NCBI RefSeq assembly: GCF_029983095.1
Contig: NZ_CP120467.1
Coordinates: forward strand, 1,596,501-1,660,500
Direction: 5' to 3'
DNA: 64,000 nucleotides
Source of the DNA: Enterococcus montenegrensis
GTDB lineage: Bacteria > Bacillota > Bacilli > Lactobacillales > Enterococcaceae
A program made the position numbers and the translations under genes. This document shows positions 51,196 through 60,016 of this stretch, piece by piece (positions within the stretch are counted from its first letter, which is position 1; each line of letters starts with the position of its first letter). The notes under the pieces were generated by a model. That model did no database searches. It was not told the origin of the DNA and saw nothing but the letters and a program-made list of their open reading frames with translations.

Positions 51196-51290
51196 TAAAA
51201 ATGGCACCTGCTATAGCTGTTGTATCGCCTAAAAAATTAGCTTTTTACGCTAATTTTTGGAAAATTACTACAGTAGCAGATGCCATTTTT
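51196..51290. terminator. Very long terminator-like hairpin
   Basis: AAAAATGGCA-CTGCTA at the left pairs with TAGCAGATGCCATTTTT at the right, and pairing continues imperfectly inward to AAAAAATTAGC / GCTAATTTTT. The stem is about 40 bp. It ends the plus-strand lipoprotein gene and the minus-strand oxidoreductase gene, whose stop it touches. Confidence 0.75.
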
Positions 51291-52294
51291 TATGCTTTTA
51301 TGTTATCACAAAAATCAAAAAGCACTTTTCCGTTTTTGCCTGATTGCTCAAAGTCTGCAATTGCTTGTTTGAATTGTATCAATGAATAAAATGCTGAAGG
51401 TCGTGGTAAATGCCAAAGTCCACTTTTCAAGTAATAAAAAATTTCTGTAAAAGTCTGCTGCCATTTGGCATTTGTGATACGGTCTAGCCAATGACGCAAA
51501 TGAAAAATTTCTACCGAAATATCCAACTGAGTAGTCAAAAACTGCCAATCAACCTGCTCTCCTGACAACAATCCTATTGTACGAAACTTTCCTCCTGCTG
51601 TTACACACTCAGCCAAAATATTGCCTTGTTGACCACCAATAGAGTCCACTGCAGCCTGAACCCCTTTTTTATTGGTTATTTTTGTGACGGTATCTTTTAT
51701 ATCCTCTTTAGCTGAATTCACAACAAAAAACAGGCCAAGTTTTTCTAGCTCTTTTCGCGCCTTCTCATTTCGTACTACGCAAATCAATTTAAATCCTAGT
51801 ATTTTTGCAAGTTGGATAAATGATTTACCGATTGAAGAATTTGCAGCGTTGATGATTAAGAAATCATCTTTTTTTAACTTAAATTCCTCCACACACAACA
51901 CCCAGGCCGTAACCGGATTGATATAAGCCTGACTGGCAGTGATGGAATCAATTTCTTCAGGAACCACGATTGCATAATCCGCCTGTGTCACTACAAATTT
52001 CTGCCAAGTTCCCTCTCCTCGTAAAGGTAAGACTCGTTTATTTAACAAGTGCTTATCTGACTCATTGTGCACACGTCGGACAAGTCCCACACCTTCATAG
52101 CCAATAAGGCTGGGTAAAGGGGTTCGGTGGGCATAGGCACCAGTTATTGGGATTAGATCAGATGGATTGATTGGTGCATACAACATCTCAACTAAAATTT
52201 TCCCCTCATTCAAACTTGTAAGCTGCTTATCTTTCATTTGAATAACTCTAGCTGGTTGACCAAATGAATCAAAATAAAGTTGTTGATTATTCAT
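51290..52294 (-). CDS. Zinc-free MDR-family oxidoreductase (quinone/enoyl reductase-like)
   Basis: The 334-residue protein belongs to the medium-chain reductase family. It has the GroES-like half (about 1-130: YAPINPSDLIPITGAYAHRT, LIGYEGVGLVRRV) and a Rossmann half with INAANSSIGKSFIQLAKILG. There are no catalytic zinc ligands, so it fits NADPH-dependent quinone reductase or 2-enoyl-thioester reductase. The substrate is unknown. It is alone, ending at the long hairpin. Confidence 0.85.
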   Translation of the reverse strand: MNNQQLYFDSFGQPARVIQMKDKQLTSLNEGKILVEMLYAPINPSDLIPITGAYAHRTPLPSLIGYEGVGLVRRVHNESDKHLLNKRVLPLRGEGTWQKFVVTQADYAIVVPEEIDSITASQAYINPVTAWVLCVEEFKLKKDDFLIINAANSSIGKSFIQLAKILGFKLICVVRNEKARKELEKLGLFFVVNSAKEDIKDTVTKITNKKGVQAAVDSIGGQQGNILAECVTAGGKFRTIGLLSGEQVDWQFLTTQLDISVEIFHLRHWLDRITNAKWQQTFTEIFYYLKSGLWHLPRPSAFYSLIQFKQAIADFEQSGKNGKVLFDFCDNIKA

Positions 52295-52360
52295 AAATCC
52301 TTTTTTCCGCCTTTGTCTGTAATTTTACTAGTTCTAACGAAGTGAAGCCTCTTTTTTATT

Positions 52361-52384
52361 TCAGATAGGTGTGAAGACATTCAT
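52361..52384 (-). other. Seven-codon ORF with strong ribosome site
   Basis: In the 326-base gap 52295-52620 the minus strand has AGGAGGT (52393-52399), nine bases, then ATG and the peptide MNVFTPI before TGA. It lies 67 bases upstream of the oxidoreductase start. It could be a leader peptide or a chance remnant. The rest of the gap holds only AT-rich sequence and the promoter area of the plus-strand permease gene. Confidence 0.25.
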
Positions 52385-52620
52385 CTATTCTAACCTCCTG
52401 TTTACGGCTAAAAGGTAATCGAGAAGTAGCTTTTGTCTCAAATTTTCACCTATAAAAAGACAGTTTAAAAAGCTGCTATTTTACTTCATTAAAAAATAGA
52501 CTCCCTTAAGAATAACATGTTACTACCTAACATTTTTGTTCGTTGAACTGAATTTAATAGGTTTGCTCATCAAAAACGACTATACTAAAGAAAACATTTA
52601 TAAAAACGAGGTGTGTCTAA

Positions 52621-53640
52621 TTGAAACTTTATCATAATTTTGTTGCCAATCTTAAATTAAGACGCTATGTTGTGTTGTTGAGCATCATTTTTTTACTTTA
52701 TTTTGCCCGTAGTCTTATGACACCAATCTTATTAACCTTTATTTTCACCTATTTGGCTATTCATTTTGTACAATTGGTCCAACGCTTGATCAAAATTAAA
52801 CCCATTTTTATCGTGGTTGCCTTATATGGTGGAACACTATTACTTTTGTATATTGCCTTAACCAACTATATCCCAATCTTATTTCACCAAACTTGGCACA
52901 TGGTCGATACGGTCATAGACTTCTACGACAACCAACCGACTAATTCCAATCAATTCCTCGACTGGATTTTACAATACGTCCAACGGAGTGAATTTCTTGA
53001 CCAATTAAAAGGCGGCGCCAGCTTTATCATTGGGTACCTCCACGATTTTGGCAAACTCGCTGTTTCGCTAGCTTTATCTTTTTTACTGAGCTTCTTTTTT
53101 ACCGTTGAATTAAAGAAAGTAAAAGATTTCTCAAAATTATTTTTTACTAGTGATTTTGGCTGGTTTTTTCAAGATATATTTTACTTTGCCCAAAAATTTA
53201 TTAACACTTTTGGCGTCGTTTTAGAAGCACAATTTTTTATTGCTATCGTAAACACCGTTATTACAGTTATCGGCTTAGCCATTATGGGATTTCATCAACT
53301 ACCAAGTTTGGGCTTAATGGTCTTCTTATTTAGTCTCATCCCTGTTGCTGGAGCCATTATTTCAAGTATTCCGCTGTCATTTATTGCCTATTCACAAGGG
53401 GGAATGTGGGACTTAATTTTTATCTTATTCATGATTCTTGGCATCCATATTCTAGAAGCCTATGTCTTAAATCCCAAATTTATGTCAAGCCGTACAGAAT
53501 TACCCATCTTTTACACCTTTGTGATTCTCTTAGTGGCAGAGCGCCTTTTTGGAATTTGGGGCTTGATTGTTGGCATCCCAATTTTTACTTTCTTCTTAGA
53601 TGTTATGAAAGTCAAAAAAATTCCGCATTCAGAAACTTGA
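52621..53640 (+). CDS. AI-2E family transporter (YdiK/YtvI-type permease)
   Basis: The 339-residue protein is a polytopic membrane protein with about eight helices and the family C-terminal block VFLFSLIPVAGAIISSIPLS followed by LGIHILEAYVLNPKFMSSRT. Members were named for AI-2 export, but many have other or unknown substrates. The start is TTG with GAGGTG seven bases before it. It is an intact relative of the frameshifted gene at 2259-3391. Confidence 0.87.
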   Translation: MKLYHNFVANLKLRRYVVLLSIIFLLYFARSLMTPILLTFIFTYLAIHFVQLVQRLIKIKPIFIVVALYGGTLLLLYIALTNYIPILFHQTWHMVDTVIDFYDNQPTNSNQFLDWILQYVQRSEFLDQLKGGASFIIGYLHDFGKLAVSLALSFLLSFFFTVELKKVKDFSKLFFTSDFGWFFQDIFYFAQKFINTFGVVLEAQFFIAIVNTVITVIGLAIMGFHQLPSLGLMVFLFSLIPVAGAIISSIPLSFIAYSQGGMWDLIFILFMILGIHILEAYVLNPKFMSSRTELPIFYTFVILLVAERLFGIWGLIVGIPIFTFFLDVMKVKKIPHSET

Positions 53641-53971
53641 GTACAATAATTAAACTCTAAGAAAGATTTCCCCTCTTATAGCGCAATAGTAAAACTTTTA
53701 ACACGTTAGAAAACACTTTGGTCCATTATTTTTCAACAACACACCTTCAGCCTTTTTCTAACCTGTACTTTTATGAAATCTGATAGATTTTAACAAAAAT
53801 CGGAAGAAAAAATAACTAAAAGTAGATTTCATCTGTTACTTAACTGTTGGTCTTTAAAAAATTAAGTTGGTTAATACAAGTCTTTCACTAATATTTAGTC
53901 TAAAGAAAGTGTTTTATTAAAACGATTGGCTTTTGACTAAGGTATAATATTAAAAAGGAGCTGACAAGCCT
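53641..53971. other. Intergenic stretch without gene
   Basis: These 331 bases hold no supported gene. The only clear element is a plus-strand TATAAT at 53943-53948 before the small peptide gene at 53972, and loosely repeated GTTAGAAAA / TTTTTCTAAC segments near 53706 and 53755 that may end the permease transcript. Confidence 0.5.
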
Positions 53972-54091
53972 ATGCGTGATATCATTGTTATAGTAGGCAC
54001 TTTTGCAATAATTGGTTTTGCTGCTTGGGGAAGTGTCATGGAAGGTAAATGGTTGAAAGAAAAAATAAACAAGAAAAATCATAAGCAATAG
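53972..54091 (+). CDS. Small membrane protein of 39 residues
   Basis: The short ORF reads MRDIIVIVGTFAIIGFAAWG, then VMEGKWLKEKIN and a basic tail KKNHKQ. It has one membrane helix (about 3-22) and a positive C terminus. AAAAGGAG lies before the ATG with suitable spacing, TATAAT lies 24 bases further up, and a terminator follows. The function is unknown. Its own signals make it likely real. Confidence 0.6.
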   Translation: MRDIIVIVGTFAIIGFAAWGSVMEGKWLKEKINKKNHKQ

Positions 54092-54106
54092 CTTTGATTT
54101 CCGCTA

Positions 54107-54147
54107 AAAAAAGAAACCCTCTAAAACACTGGTCTTAAAGGGTTTCT
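54107..54147. terminator. Terminator between the small peptide gene and rpmG
   Basis: AGAAACCCT (54112-54120) pairs with AGGGTTTCT (54139-54147). The minus strand has seven T, suiting rpmG; the plus side is weaker. Confidence 0.75.
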
Positions 54148-54154
54148 GAAACGA

Positions 54155-54304
54155 TTATTTAGTTTCGCGGTGTAAAGTAACTTTTCTTTCGCGTGGGCAA
54201 TATTTATTTTTTTCCAAGCGGTCAGGGTTGTTACGTTTGTTTTTGCTTGTCAAATAGTTGCGTTCTTTGCAAGAAGTGCATTCTAATGTGATGTTTACGC
54301 GCAT
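54155..54304 (-). CDS. rpmG: 50S ribosomal protein L33
   Basis: The 49-residue protein reads [20 protein letters not shown], then [20 protein letters not shown] and KVTLHRETK. Cys are present at 9, 12 and 36, but position 39 is Arg, so the four-Cys zinc set is incomplete. It is too short for the usual ORF cut-offs. GGGAGG precedes the ATG. It is monocistronic. Confidence 0.95.
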   Translation of the reverse strand: MRVNITLECTSCKERNYLTSKNKRNNPDRLEKNKYCPRERKVTLHRETK

Positions 54305-54460
54305 GTTTTTCCCTCCCATATCCTCATTCGTACTCTAAGATTTCTCTCAGACTTGAATATGATAGCATGTTTTTTCTCTGAATGCTAGTCTTTTAAGTGA
54401 TTTTTGTTAAGTAGTTTTACTTGACGATAAAGAGTGGTAGATGATGACAATAAAATCACT

Positions 54461-54500
54461 TGTATTTTTCAATATGGCGATCTTACGATTGAAAAATACA
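54461..54500. repeat. Inverted repeat upstream of rpmG
   Basis: TGTATTTTTCAA (54461-54472) and TTGAAAAATACA (54489-54500) are perfect inverted copies around a 16-base spacer. There is no T run, so it is not a simple terminator. It lies about 160 bases before rpmG and beyond the terminator of the gene at 54564. Confidence 0.6.
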
Positions 54501-54513
54501 GATGGTTATGATA

Positions 54514-54552
54514 AAAGTCTCCCACAAAATTAAAATTTTTGTGGGAGACTTT
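54514..54552 (-). terminator. Terminator of the conserved hypothetical gene
   Basis: AAAGTCTCCCACAAAA (54514-54529) pairs perfectly with TTTTGTGGGAGACTTT (54537-54552). It follows the stop of the gene at 54564. Confidence 0.9.
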
Positions 54553-54563
54553 GTATTCTTTTT

Positions 54564-55019
54564 TTATTCGAAAAATTCACCGTAGACATCATCTACTGTT
54601 TGTTCTGGGTTAATTACGATATAAAGGCTCTTTGTCTCTTCGCTTACTTTAGTTGTTTGGTAAACATTATCCAAACCTTCTGTATCTTTGTCTTTATATG
54701 GGAAGTAGACCATATCTGGTTTGCCGGCTTTAAATAAAATTTCCATCCGTTCGATATCTTGATATTTCAAAGCACGGGCAAACATCCCCAATTCTAAACC
54801 ACCCAAGTTAATATCATGGGTTGCAACATGATCACCTTCTGGATAAATTTCAATTTTAAAGCCCGCACATGGATGAATTTCAACAAATTCACTGCCATTA
54901 ATTCGACCAAAACTTGTGGTAATTTGTTTAATCCACAAATCGCCAATAAAGCGACGGTTAATCGTCCAAGTTTCTCCATTACGGAAATAAAATTTCAAAG
55001 CTGTCATTTCTCTAGCCAT
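54564..55019 (-). CDS. Protein of unknown function
   Basis: I do not recognise this 151-residue protein. It has no signal peptide or membrane helix, a mix of beta-type hydrophobic patterns (TALKFYFRNGETWTINRRFI) and an acidic C terminus (INPEQTVDDVYGEFFE). GAGGAGG precedes the ATG and a perfect terminator follows, so it is expressed alone. Codon use looks like its neighbours. Confidence 0.7.
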   Translation of the reverse strand: MAREMTALKFYFRNGETWTINRRFIGDLWIKQITTSFGRINGSEFVEIHPCAGFKIEIYPEGDHVATHDINLGGLELGMFARALKYQDIERMEILFKAGKPDMVYFPYKDKDTEGLDNVYQTTKVSEETKSLYIVINPEQTVDDVYGEFFE

Positions 55020-55143
55020 TTGACTTCCTCCTCAGATTGTCAACAACCTTTGTGATTGATAACACAACAATTGTGACTTTAACAATTTGTTTCACTCCAC
55101 TCATTAGTTTAGCACAACTTTAAAATGCAGGATAAGAAAATGC

Positions 55144-55497
55144 TTACAGCTGATTCAAAAAGTCAGCGGTTTTCACTTCGACGCGTTGATGTTTCCCTTT
55201 TGCAATCACAACATTTCCTTCATAACACTGAAACAAAAAGAGCGTTTTGCCTGACTGACTTAATTCAATATCCACTTCAACTGTTATTGTTGCACCAATT
55301 TTAGAAGGCTTTAGATGCACCAGCTCAAACTTTACACCAACCGTTGTCTTAGTGCTGTCTAGTTTTTCTTGCAAGTATTCAAAACAAGTATTTTCTACCA
55401 TTTGTACAACAGCTGGCGTAGCTAACACCGCCAAGCCACCTGAACCCATTTTTTCTGCTGTTAAATCTTTGGTGACTGTGAATTGTTTTTGTCTCAT
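55144..55497 (-). CDS. Thioesterase-like hotdog protein (FlK-type)
   Basis: The 117-residue protein fits the hotdog fold of FlK-like thioesterases: TPAVVQMVENTCFEYLQEKL, VGVKFELVHLKPSKIGATIT and FLFQCYEGNVVIAKGKHQRV. Its length suits one hotdog unit. The ATG overlaps the stop of cca (TAATG), so it is in the mazG-cca operon. The acyl substrate is unknown. Confidence 0.8.
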   Translation of the reverse strand: MRQKQFTVTKDLTAEKMGSGGLAVLATPAVVQMVENTCFEYLQEKLDSTKTTVGVKFELVHLKPSKIGATITVEVDIELSQSGKTLFLFQCYEGNVVIAKGKHQRVEVKTADFLNQL

Positions 55498-56714
55498 TAC
55501 TTCTCACCTGCTTGTAGTATTTCTTGTGCTGTCTTTAACAAAATTTTAGCATCATTTTCCAAGACTTGTGTTACTACTTGATATTCCAATTGACTTAAGA
55601 TTTCTTTTAACCATTTACCAGGCTTTCGATCAAAAGTTTGTAATAAGTCGTTACCGTTAACTGCTAAGTCCCGTAATTGTTTAATCGGCAATTTTTCATA
55701 TTGCATTTCTATTTTTTTTAAATCAGCAGTCAAGTTGTAAAATGGTGCCAAAGCTTCTACTGTCAAACTATTTTCTAAACCTAATTGATAAATTTCCCAA
55801 TTTGTTAATGGTTTTTCCTGCCGTATTTTCAATCCCCAATGAAGTGCTTGGACATTTTGAATTAACTCATTTGACGCCTTCCATTGTTTTAAAAATGGAC
55901 GAATTAATGTTTGCCCCATCCCCATTTGCTCAATGAGCACTGTCCACGCTTGTTCTTTTGAGGAGAAAGTCAAAGGTTTCATGTCGGCAAAGCGCAATAA
56001 AGCCTCGCCGTAATGCCGCAACCCTGGACAATACAAATAACATTCTGTTTCCACGAGAAATGAAATTGCTTGATTGCGAAATTCACCTAACAAAAGTTTA
56101 CTAAACTCAACATAAATGCGTTCAACTGAAATCTTGTCGAGTAGTGCATGGTTTTCCAAAATTGCATCAAAAGTTTCAACCTCAAAAGCAAAACCTAGTT
56201 GGCTGACAAAACGCAAGCCTCTCATCATGCGTAGCGCATCTTCATGAAAGCGTTCATGAGGATCTCCTACTGCCTTTAAGACATGTTCTTCTAAATCCAT
56301 TAAACCATCAAATAAATCAATGATCTCGCCATCATCTTTTAACGCAAAGGCATTAATCGTGAAATCCCGACGTTTTAAATCCTCTGTTAAAGACCGGACG
56401 AACTCCACTTGATCCGGACGTCTAAAATCCTGATACGTCGACTCTGTCCGAAAAGTCGTCACTTCATATTGTTCATCTTGCTGCAAAACTAAAACCGTGC
56501 CATGCTCGATGCCGATATCAATTGTGCGGGGGAAAATCTCTTTAATCTCTGCCGGAAATGCACTAGTAGCGATGTCAACATCATGAATTTTATGTCCCAA
56601 CAAAATATCTCTCACACTACCGCCTACAAAGTAAGCTTCAAAACCAGCTGCCTCAATTTGATTGGTTACCGGTAAAGCACGTTGGAATTCTTCAGGTAAT
56701 TTAGCTAATCGCAT
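55497..56714 (-). CDS. cca: CCA-adding tRNA nucleotidyltransferase
   Basis: The 405-residue class II enzyme adds CCA to tRNA 3' ends. The nucleotidyl-transfer site is GFEAYFVGGSVRDILLGHKI with the DVDIATSA dyad, followed by RRDFTINAFALKDDGEIIDL and EDALRMMRGLRFVSQLGFAF. The ATG at 56714 lies six bases from GGAGG; nearer ATGs upstream are too close or lack a site. It overlaps the MazG-type gene by 14 bases and thioesterase by one. Confidence 0.95.
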   Translation of the reverse strand: MRLAKLPEEFQRALPVTNQIEAAGFEAYFVGGSVRDILLGHKIHDVDIATSAFPAEIKEIFPRTIDIGIEHGTVLVLQQDEQYEVTTFRTESTYQDFRRPDQVEFVRSLTEDLKRRDFTINAFALKDDGEIIDLFDGLMDLEEHVLKAVGDPHERFHEDALRMMRGLRFVSQLGFAFEVETFDAILENHALLDKISVERIYVEFSKLLLGEFRNQAISFLVETECYLYCPGLRHYGEALLRFADMKPLTFSSKEQAWTVLIEQMGMGQTLIRPFLKQWKASNELIQNVQALHWGLKIRQEKPLTNWEIYQLGLENSLTVEALAPFYNLTADLKKIEMQYEKLPIKQLRDLAVNGNDLLQTFDRKPGKWLKEILSQLEYQVVTQVLENDAKILLKTAQEILQAGEK

Positions 56715-57063
56715 TTTCATCCTCCAGGGCACGCTTGCCGTCTTTTCTTTCAAAGCGGTAATAATCCCGCTGATTAAATTTCGCCATATTTTGATCAAAA
56801 ACTTCTGTTAAATCAATTTCTAAAGAATTCGCCATTAATAATAAGACAAAAAATACATCCCCTAGTTCTTCAGCAACTGTATTTGGGGCTTCTTCTGCCT
56901 TTTTTTGTTTTTCACCGTAGTAATGATTTACCTCTCTTGCTAATTCTCCCACTTCTTCTGTCATACGCGCAAGTTGGGCTAGCGGAGAAAAATATCCTAC
57001 TTTAAATTGGTCGATATAATCATCTACTTCATGTTGCATCTGTTGCAATGTTTTTTTAGTCAT
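56701..57063 (-). CDS. MazG-like nucleotide pyrophosphohydrolase
   Basis: The 120-residue all-helical protein has the MazG metal-binding pattern: LARMTEEVGELAREVNHYYG (EExxE) and VAEELGDVFFVLLLMANSLE (ExxD). It should split a nucleoside triphosphate, perhaps a damaged one. GGAGTG precedes the ATG. It opens the mazG-cca-thioesterase unit, and its end overlaps the cca start. Confidence 0.88.
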   Translation of the reverse strand: MTKKTLQQMQHEVDDYIDQFKVGYFSPLAQLARMTEEVGELAREVNHYYGEKQKKAEEAPNTVAEELGDVFFVLLLMANSLEIDLTEVFDQNMAKFNQRDYYRFERKDGKRALEDENAIS

Positions 57064-57215
57064 GTGATCACTCCTGTCATTATCTTATCAAAATAATTCT
57101 GCAATTCAAAGTATGCGCCAATTGTCAGTGTCATTTTTTCGTGCTACATTTGAGAAGGCAGAAAACAGGCGTTATCTTCCTTAGTTTCTAATTGATAAAA
57201 AAAGAAGGTGAGACC

Positions 57216-58112
57216 ATGAATACAAACAAATATACTCCTTTATTAAAAGATCTAATTTTAATTCTGATTGGCACCTGTATTTATGCATTTGGTTTAATTT
57301 ATATCAACATCCCAAACAGCCTCGCTGAAGGGGGCGTAACTGGGATTACCTTGATTTTACGGGCATTATTTGGCATTAACCCAGCCTATAGTACCTTTGT
57401 TTTAAATATCCCAATTATTATTTTAGGCGGTAAAATTTTAGGAAAACGTTCTTTTTACTACACTATTTTTGGCACCACCAGCTTGTCTGTATGGCTTTTT
57501 ATTTGGCAGAAAGTTCCTTTGGCGATTAACTTGGAACATGATTTGCTTATTTCAGCTTTACTAGCCGGTATTATCGCCGGTTTTGGTAGCGGGATCGTTT
57601 ACCGTGTCGGCGGTACCACCGGTGGTAGTGATGTTATCGCCCGCATTTTAGAAAAAAAACAAGGGATTTCAGTCGGTCGCTCTTTATTTTTCTTTGATAT
57701 TTTAATTTTATTGGCTTCCTTAACTTATATTGATTTAAAAAGAATGATGTATACGTTAATTTTCTCTTATGTCTTTGCCAACATCGTAGATACCATTTTA
57801 GACGGCGGCTATTCAGCCAAAGGCATTCTCGTTATTTCCAATGAGACAAAACAAATGGCACCTGTCTTAATGGAAATAACCGGACGGGGTACGAGCTTTT
57901 TAAAAGGCGAGGGCGCCTATTCTGGTACAGATAAAAATATTTTGTACATGGTGGTTACTTCCAGAGAAGTTATGGAAGTAAAACGCATTATTGCTGAATT
58001 TGATGAACAAGCTTTTATTTCCGTTATCAACGTCCATGAAGTGGCAGGTGAAGGCTTCACTTACAAACGCCCCAAAAATAACTTTTTTAAAAAGGTCAAA
58101 AATCATAGTTAA
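57216..58112 (+). CDS. YitT family membrane protein (DUF161/DUF2179)
   Basis: The 298-residue protein has five or six membrane helices (about 1-200), with the family motif NIPNSLAEGGVTGITLILRAL and GGTTGGSDVIARILEKKQGI, and a C-terminal soluble DUF2179 domain (about 215-290: GRGTSFLKGEGAYSGTDKNI). Function is not established. The ATG at 57216 follows GAAGGTGAGACC; a TTG at 57192 is less likely. Confidence 0.9.
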   Translation: MNTNKYTPLLKDLILILIGTCIYAFGLIYINIPNSLAEGGVTGITLILRALFGINPAYSTFVLNIPIIILGGKILGKRSFYYTIFGTTSLSVWLFIWQKVPLAINLEHDLLISALLAGIIAGFGSGIVYRVGGTTGGSDVIARILEKKQGISVGRSLFFFDILILLASLTYIDLKRMMYTLIFSYVFANIVDTILDGGYSAKGILVISNETKQMAPVLMEITGRGTSFLKGEGAYSGTDKNILYMVVTSREVMEVKRIIAEFDEQAFISVINVHEVAGEGFTYKRPKNNFFKKVKNHS

Positions 58113-58120
58113 CCGCTCAT

Positions 58121-58178
58121 AAAAAAGGCGGTAAAATCTTATCCTAAAATACTTAGGAATAAAATTTTACCGCCATTT
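58121..58178. terminator. Bidirectional terminator between YitT gene and reoY
   Basis: AAAAGGCGGTAAAAT pairs with ATTTTACCGCCATTTT and pairing continues inward through TATCCTAA / TTAGGAATA, about 26 bp in all. A and T tracts flank it on both sides. Confidence 0.88.
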
Positions 58179-58741
58179 TAATCAACTGTTTTTTGTCCTT
58201 TATATTGCTCTAACTCTTTGTTCACAGCTTCTGATAAACGTAAAAATGTCTCTTCATCACCTTTTTCTAACGCTGCATCAATTTCTTGGTACAATTGCTT
58301 AATCCGTGCCGTTTGCTCTTCTTCAAAGAGGAATTGATCAATACTGTCAATTACATCAGGATCGATGTTTTCATTCCACTTCATGAAAGGATTATCCTCT
58401 AAAATCGACAAATAGCCAGGATTATCCCACGCATTGTCAAAGAGGCATTCAATATATAACGCATCTTTCCAATTCAAACGAATTTCATGAAAAATTTGGT
58501 CGCTGTCGTCAAAAACTTTTCCTGAAATAAACAATTTGATAGGATCACCTTGGACTGTTAAATCACGAATCTGTAACCCCCGACTGGTCGTATCTGCATT
58601 TTCAACAAAATGAACATTGTTTAAAATTGCTTCATGATTTGCTAAGTAATTTAAAATCCAACAAACTTCCCGACGGCTAAAAGAGGCATGGGTAACAAAC
58701 CAATTGAGAAAATTTTTCTTTTCTTTGACGTCGATAAACAT
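58178..58741 (-). CDS. reoY: ReoY (YpiB/UPF0302) proteolysis adaptor
   Basis: The 187-residue protein matches YpiB/ReoY. In Listeria and Bacillus this protein acts with ReoM to control ClpCP degradation of MurA, so it links wall synthesis to PASTA-kinase signalling. Motifs: [40 protein letters not shown] and a helical C terminus rich in E and Q. The ATG at 58741 follows AAGGTG. It is last in the AroB-like, TPR, reoY group. Confidence 0.9.
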   Translation of the reverse strand: MFIDVKEKKNFLNWFVTHASFSRREVCWILNYLANHEAILNNVHFVENADTTSRGLQIRDLTVQGDPIKLFISGKVFDDSDQIFHEIRLNWKDALYIECLFDNAWDNPGYLSILEDNPFMKWNENIDPDVIDSIDQFLFEEEQTARIKQLYQEIDAALEKGDEETFLRLSEAVNKELEQYKGQKTVD

Positions 58742-58760
58742 CGTCCTCACCTTCTTTTCT

Positions 58761-60016
58761 TTATGATAAAGCCTCCAAAATCGACTGTACTTCTAAATCA
58801 CCAGGCTCATGAGCCAGATAGTGTTCCAATAATTCTTTTGCGGCTTGAATCTGACCTTCTTCTCGTAAGAAAATCCCATATTCTTTCATAAATTCTGGTT
58901 CGTGATGCAATTCAATATTAGCTTTTTCGTAATGAATCGCTGCTTGGCTAAAGTCTTCTAATTGATTATAGGCCTGAGCCAAATTCCACTGGGCATAGGC
59001 GTCATCGGGATTTTCCATTTGGTCAATCGTCGTAATAACCGCTTCGTATTCTTCTTGTTTTAAGTATAGATTACTCAACATAAATAGTGTTTGGTCTAAT
59101 TTATCACCGGTTTCCAATGCTTTTTGCAAATATTCTTCAGCTTTTTTATCATCGTGAAGTCGGTAAACATTCTCAGAGGCAAATTGATAAAAATCAACAT
59201 TAAAAGGATTTTCTTTAATCCCCGCTTCAATTACTTCTTGGGCTTCTTCTAACTGCTCTTCATCTTGCATTGCTTCTGCTAAATACAAATACAAGGATTG
59301 ATATTGTGGGTTTAAACTGCGTAATTGCTCAAGATATTGAATAACTTGTTCATTTTCTTTTAATTGACGGTACACAAAAGCAATTTGAAAAAGGCGATCA
59401 TCGGTTACTTGCGTTTCGAGTGCGCGACGCAAATGAAGTACAGCCTCTTCAAATTGGCCCTCCATGCTTAACGCCGTGCCTAAGCGTTCCTCTAATAAGA
59501 TATCTGCCATTTCTGTTATATTGGAATTTAATAAAATTTGGTAAATCGTCGCAGCCTCACCAAAACGCTCGGTTGTGAAAAATAACTCCGCTAAAGCAAA
59601 TTGAATTAAAGGTTCGTCTGGCAAAATTTTTGCAGCTTCAGTCAATTTTGCTTCACTAACTTCTGGAATACCAATCATTTGATAAAGATCCGCAGCTAAT
59701 AGTAGTGCTTGTACATAATAATCACTATTTTTGGGAACTTTTTCAATGAAATTCAACGCTTGGTCACTATTATCATTTTCAATGGCTACTTCAGCTAAGC
59801 CTAAATATAATTCTTCATTATTAGGATATTTCTCCAATAAATGTAAAAAGTCTGTTCCGATTCTTCTAAAAAACCAATCTGTAACAAATATTGTGCCAAT
59901 TCGTGTAATTGACTATCATCATCTTTAGCTAACGCTTGATTAAATGCTAAATTAGCACTCACCAAATCTTCATTTTCTAAGGCTTCTAGCATTTGTTCAC
60001 TATATGATTTTTCCAT
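58761..60016 (-). pseudogene. TPR-repeat protein (YpiA-type), frameshifted
   Basis: Two minus-strand frames, 60016 to about 59846 and about 59850 to 58761, form one TPR protein of about 417 residues. It is nearly all helical, with repeats such as LYLGLAEVAIENDNSDQALN, FALAELFFTTERFGEAATIY and AQWNLAQAYNQLEDFSQAAI. The frame is lost in a run of five T (minus strand, 59845-59849); six T would read EESEQTFLHLLEKYPNNEE across the junction. Its ATG overlaps the TAA of the AroB-like gene. It is the YpiA neighbour of reoY in related bacteria. Confidence 0.85.

Noticed and set aside
51201-51389. 62-residue plus-strand ORF after the lipoprotein gene
   Set aside because: It lies within the long hairpin and the end of the oxidoreductase gene and has no family-like sequence.
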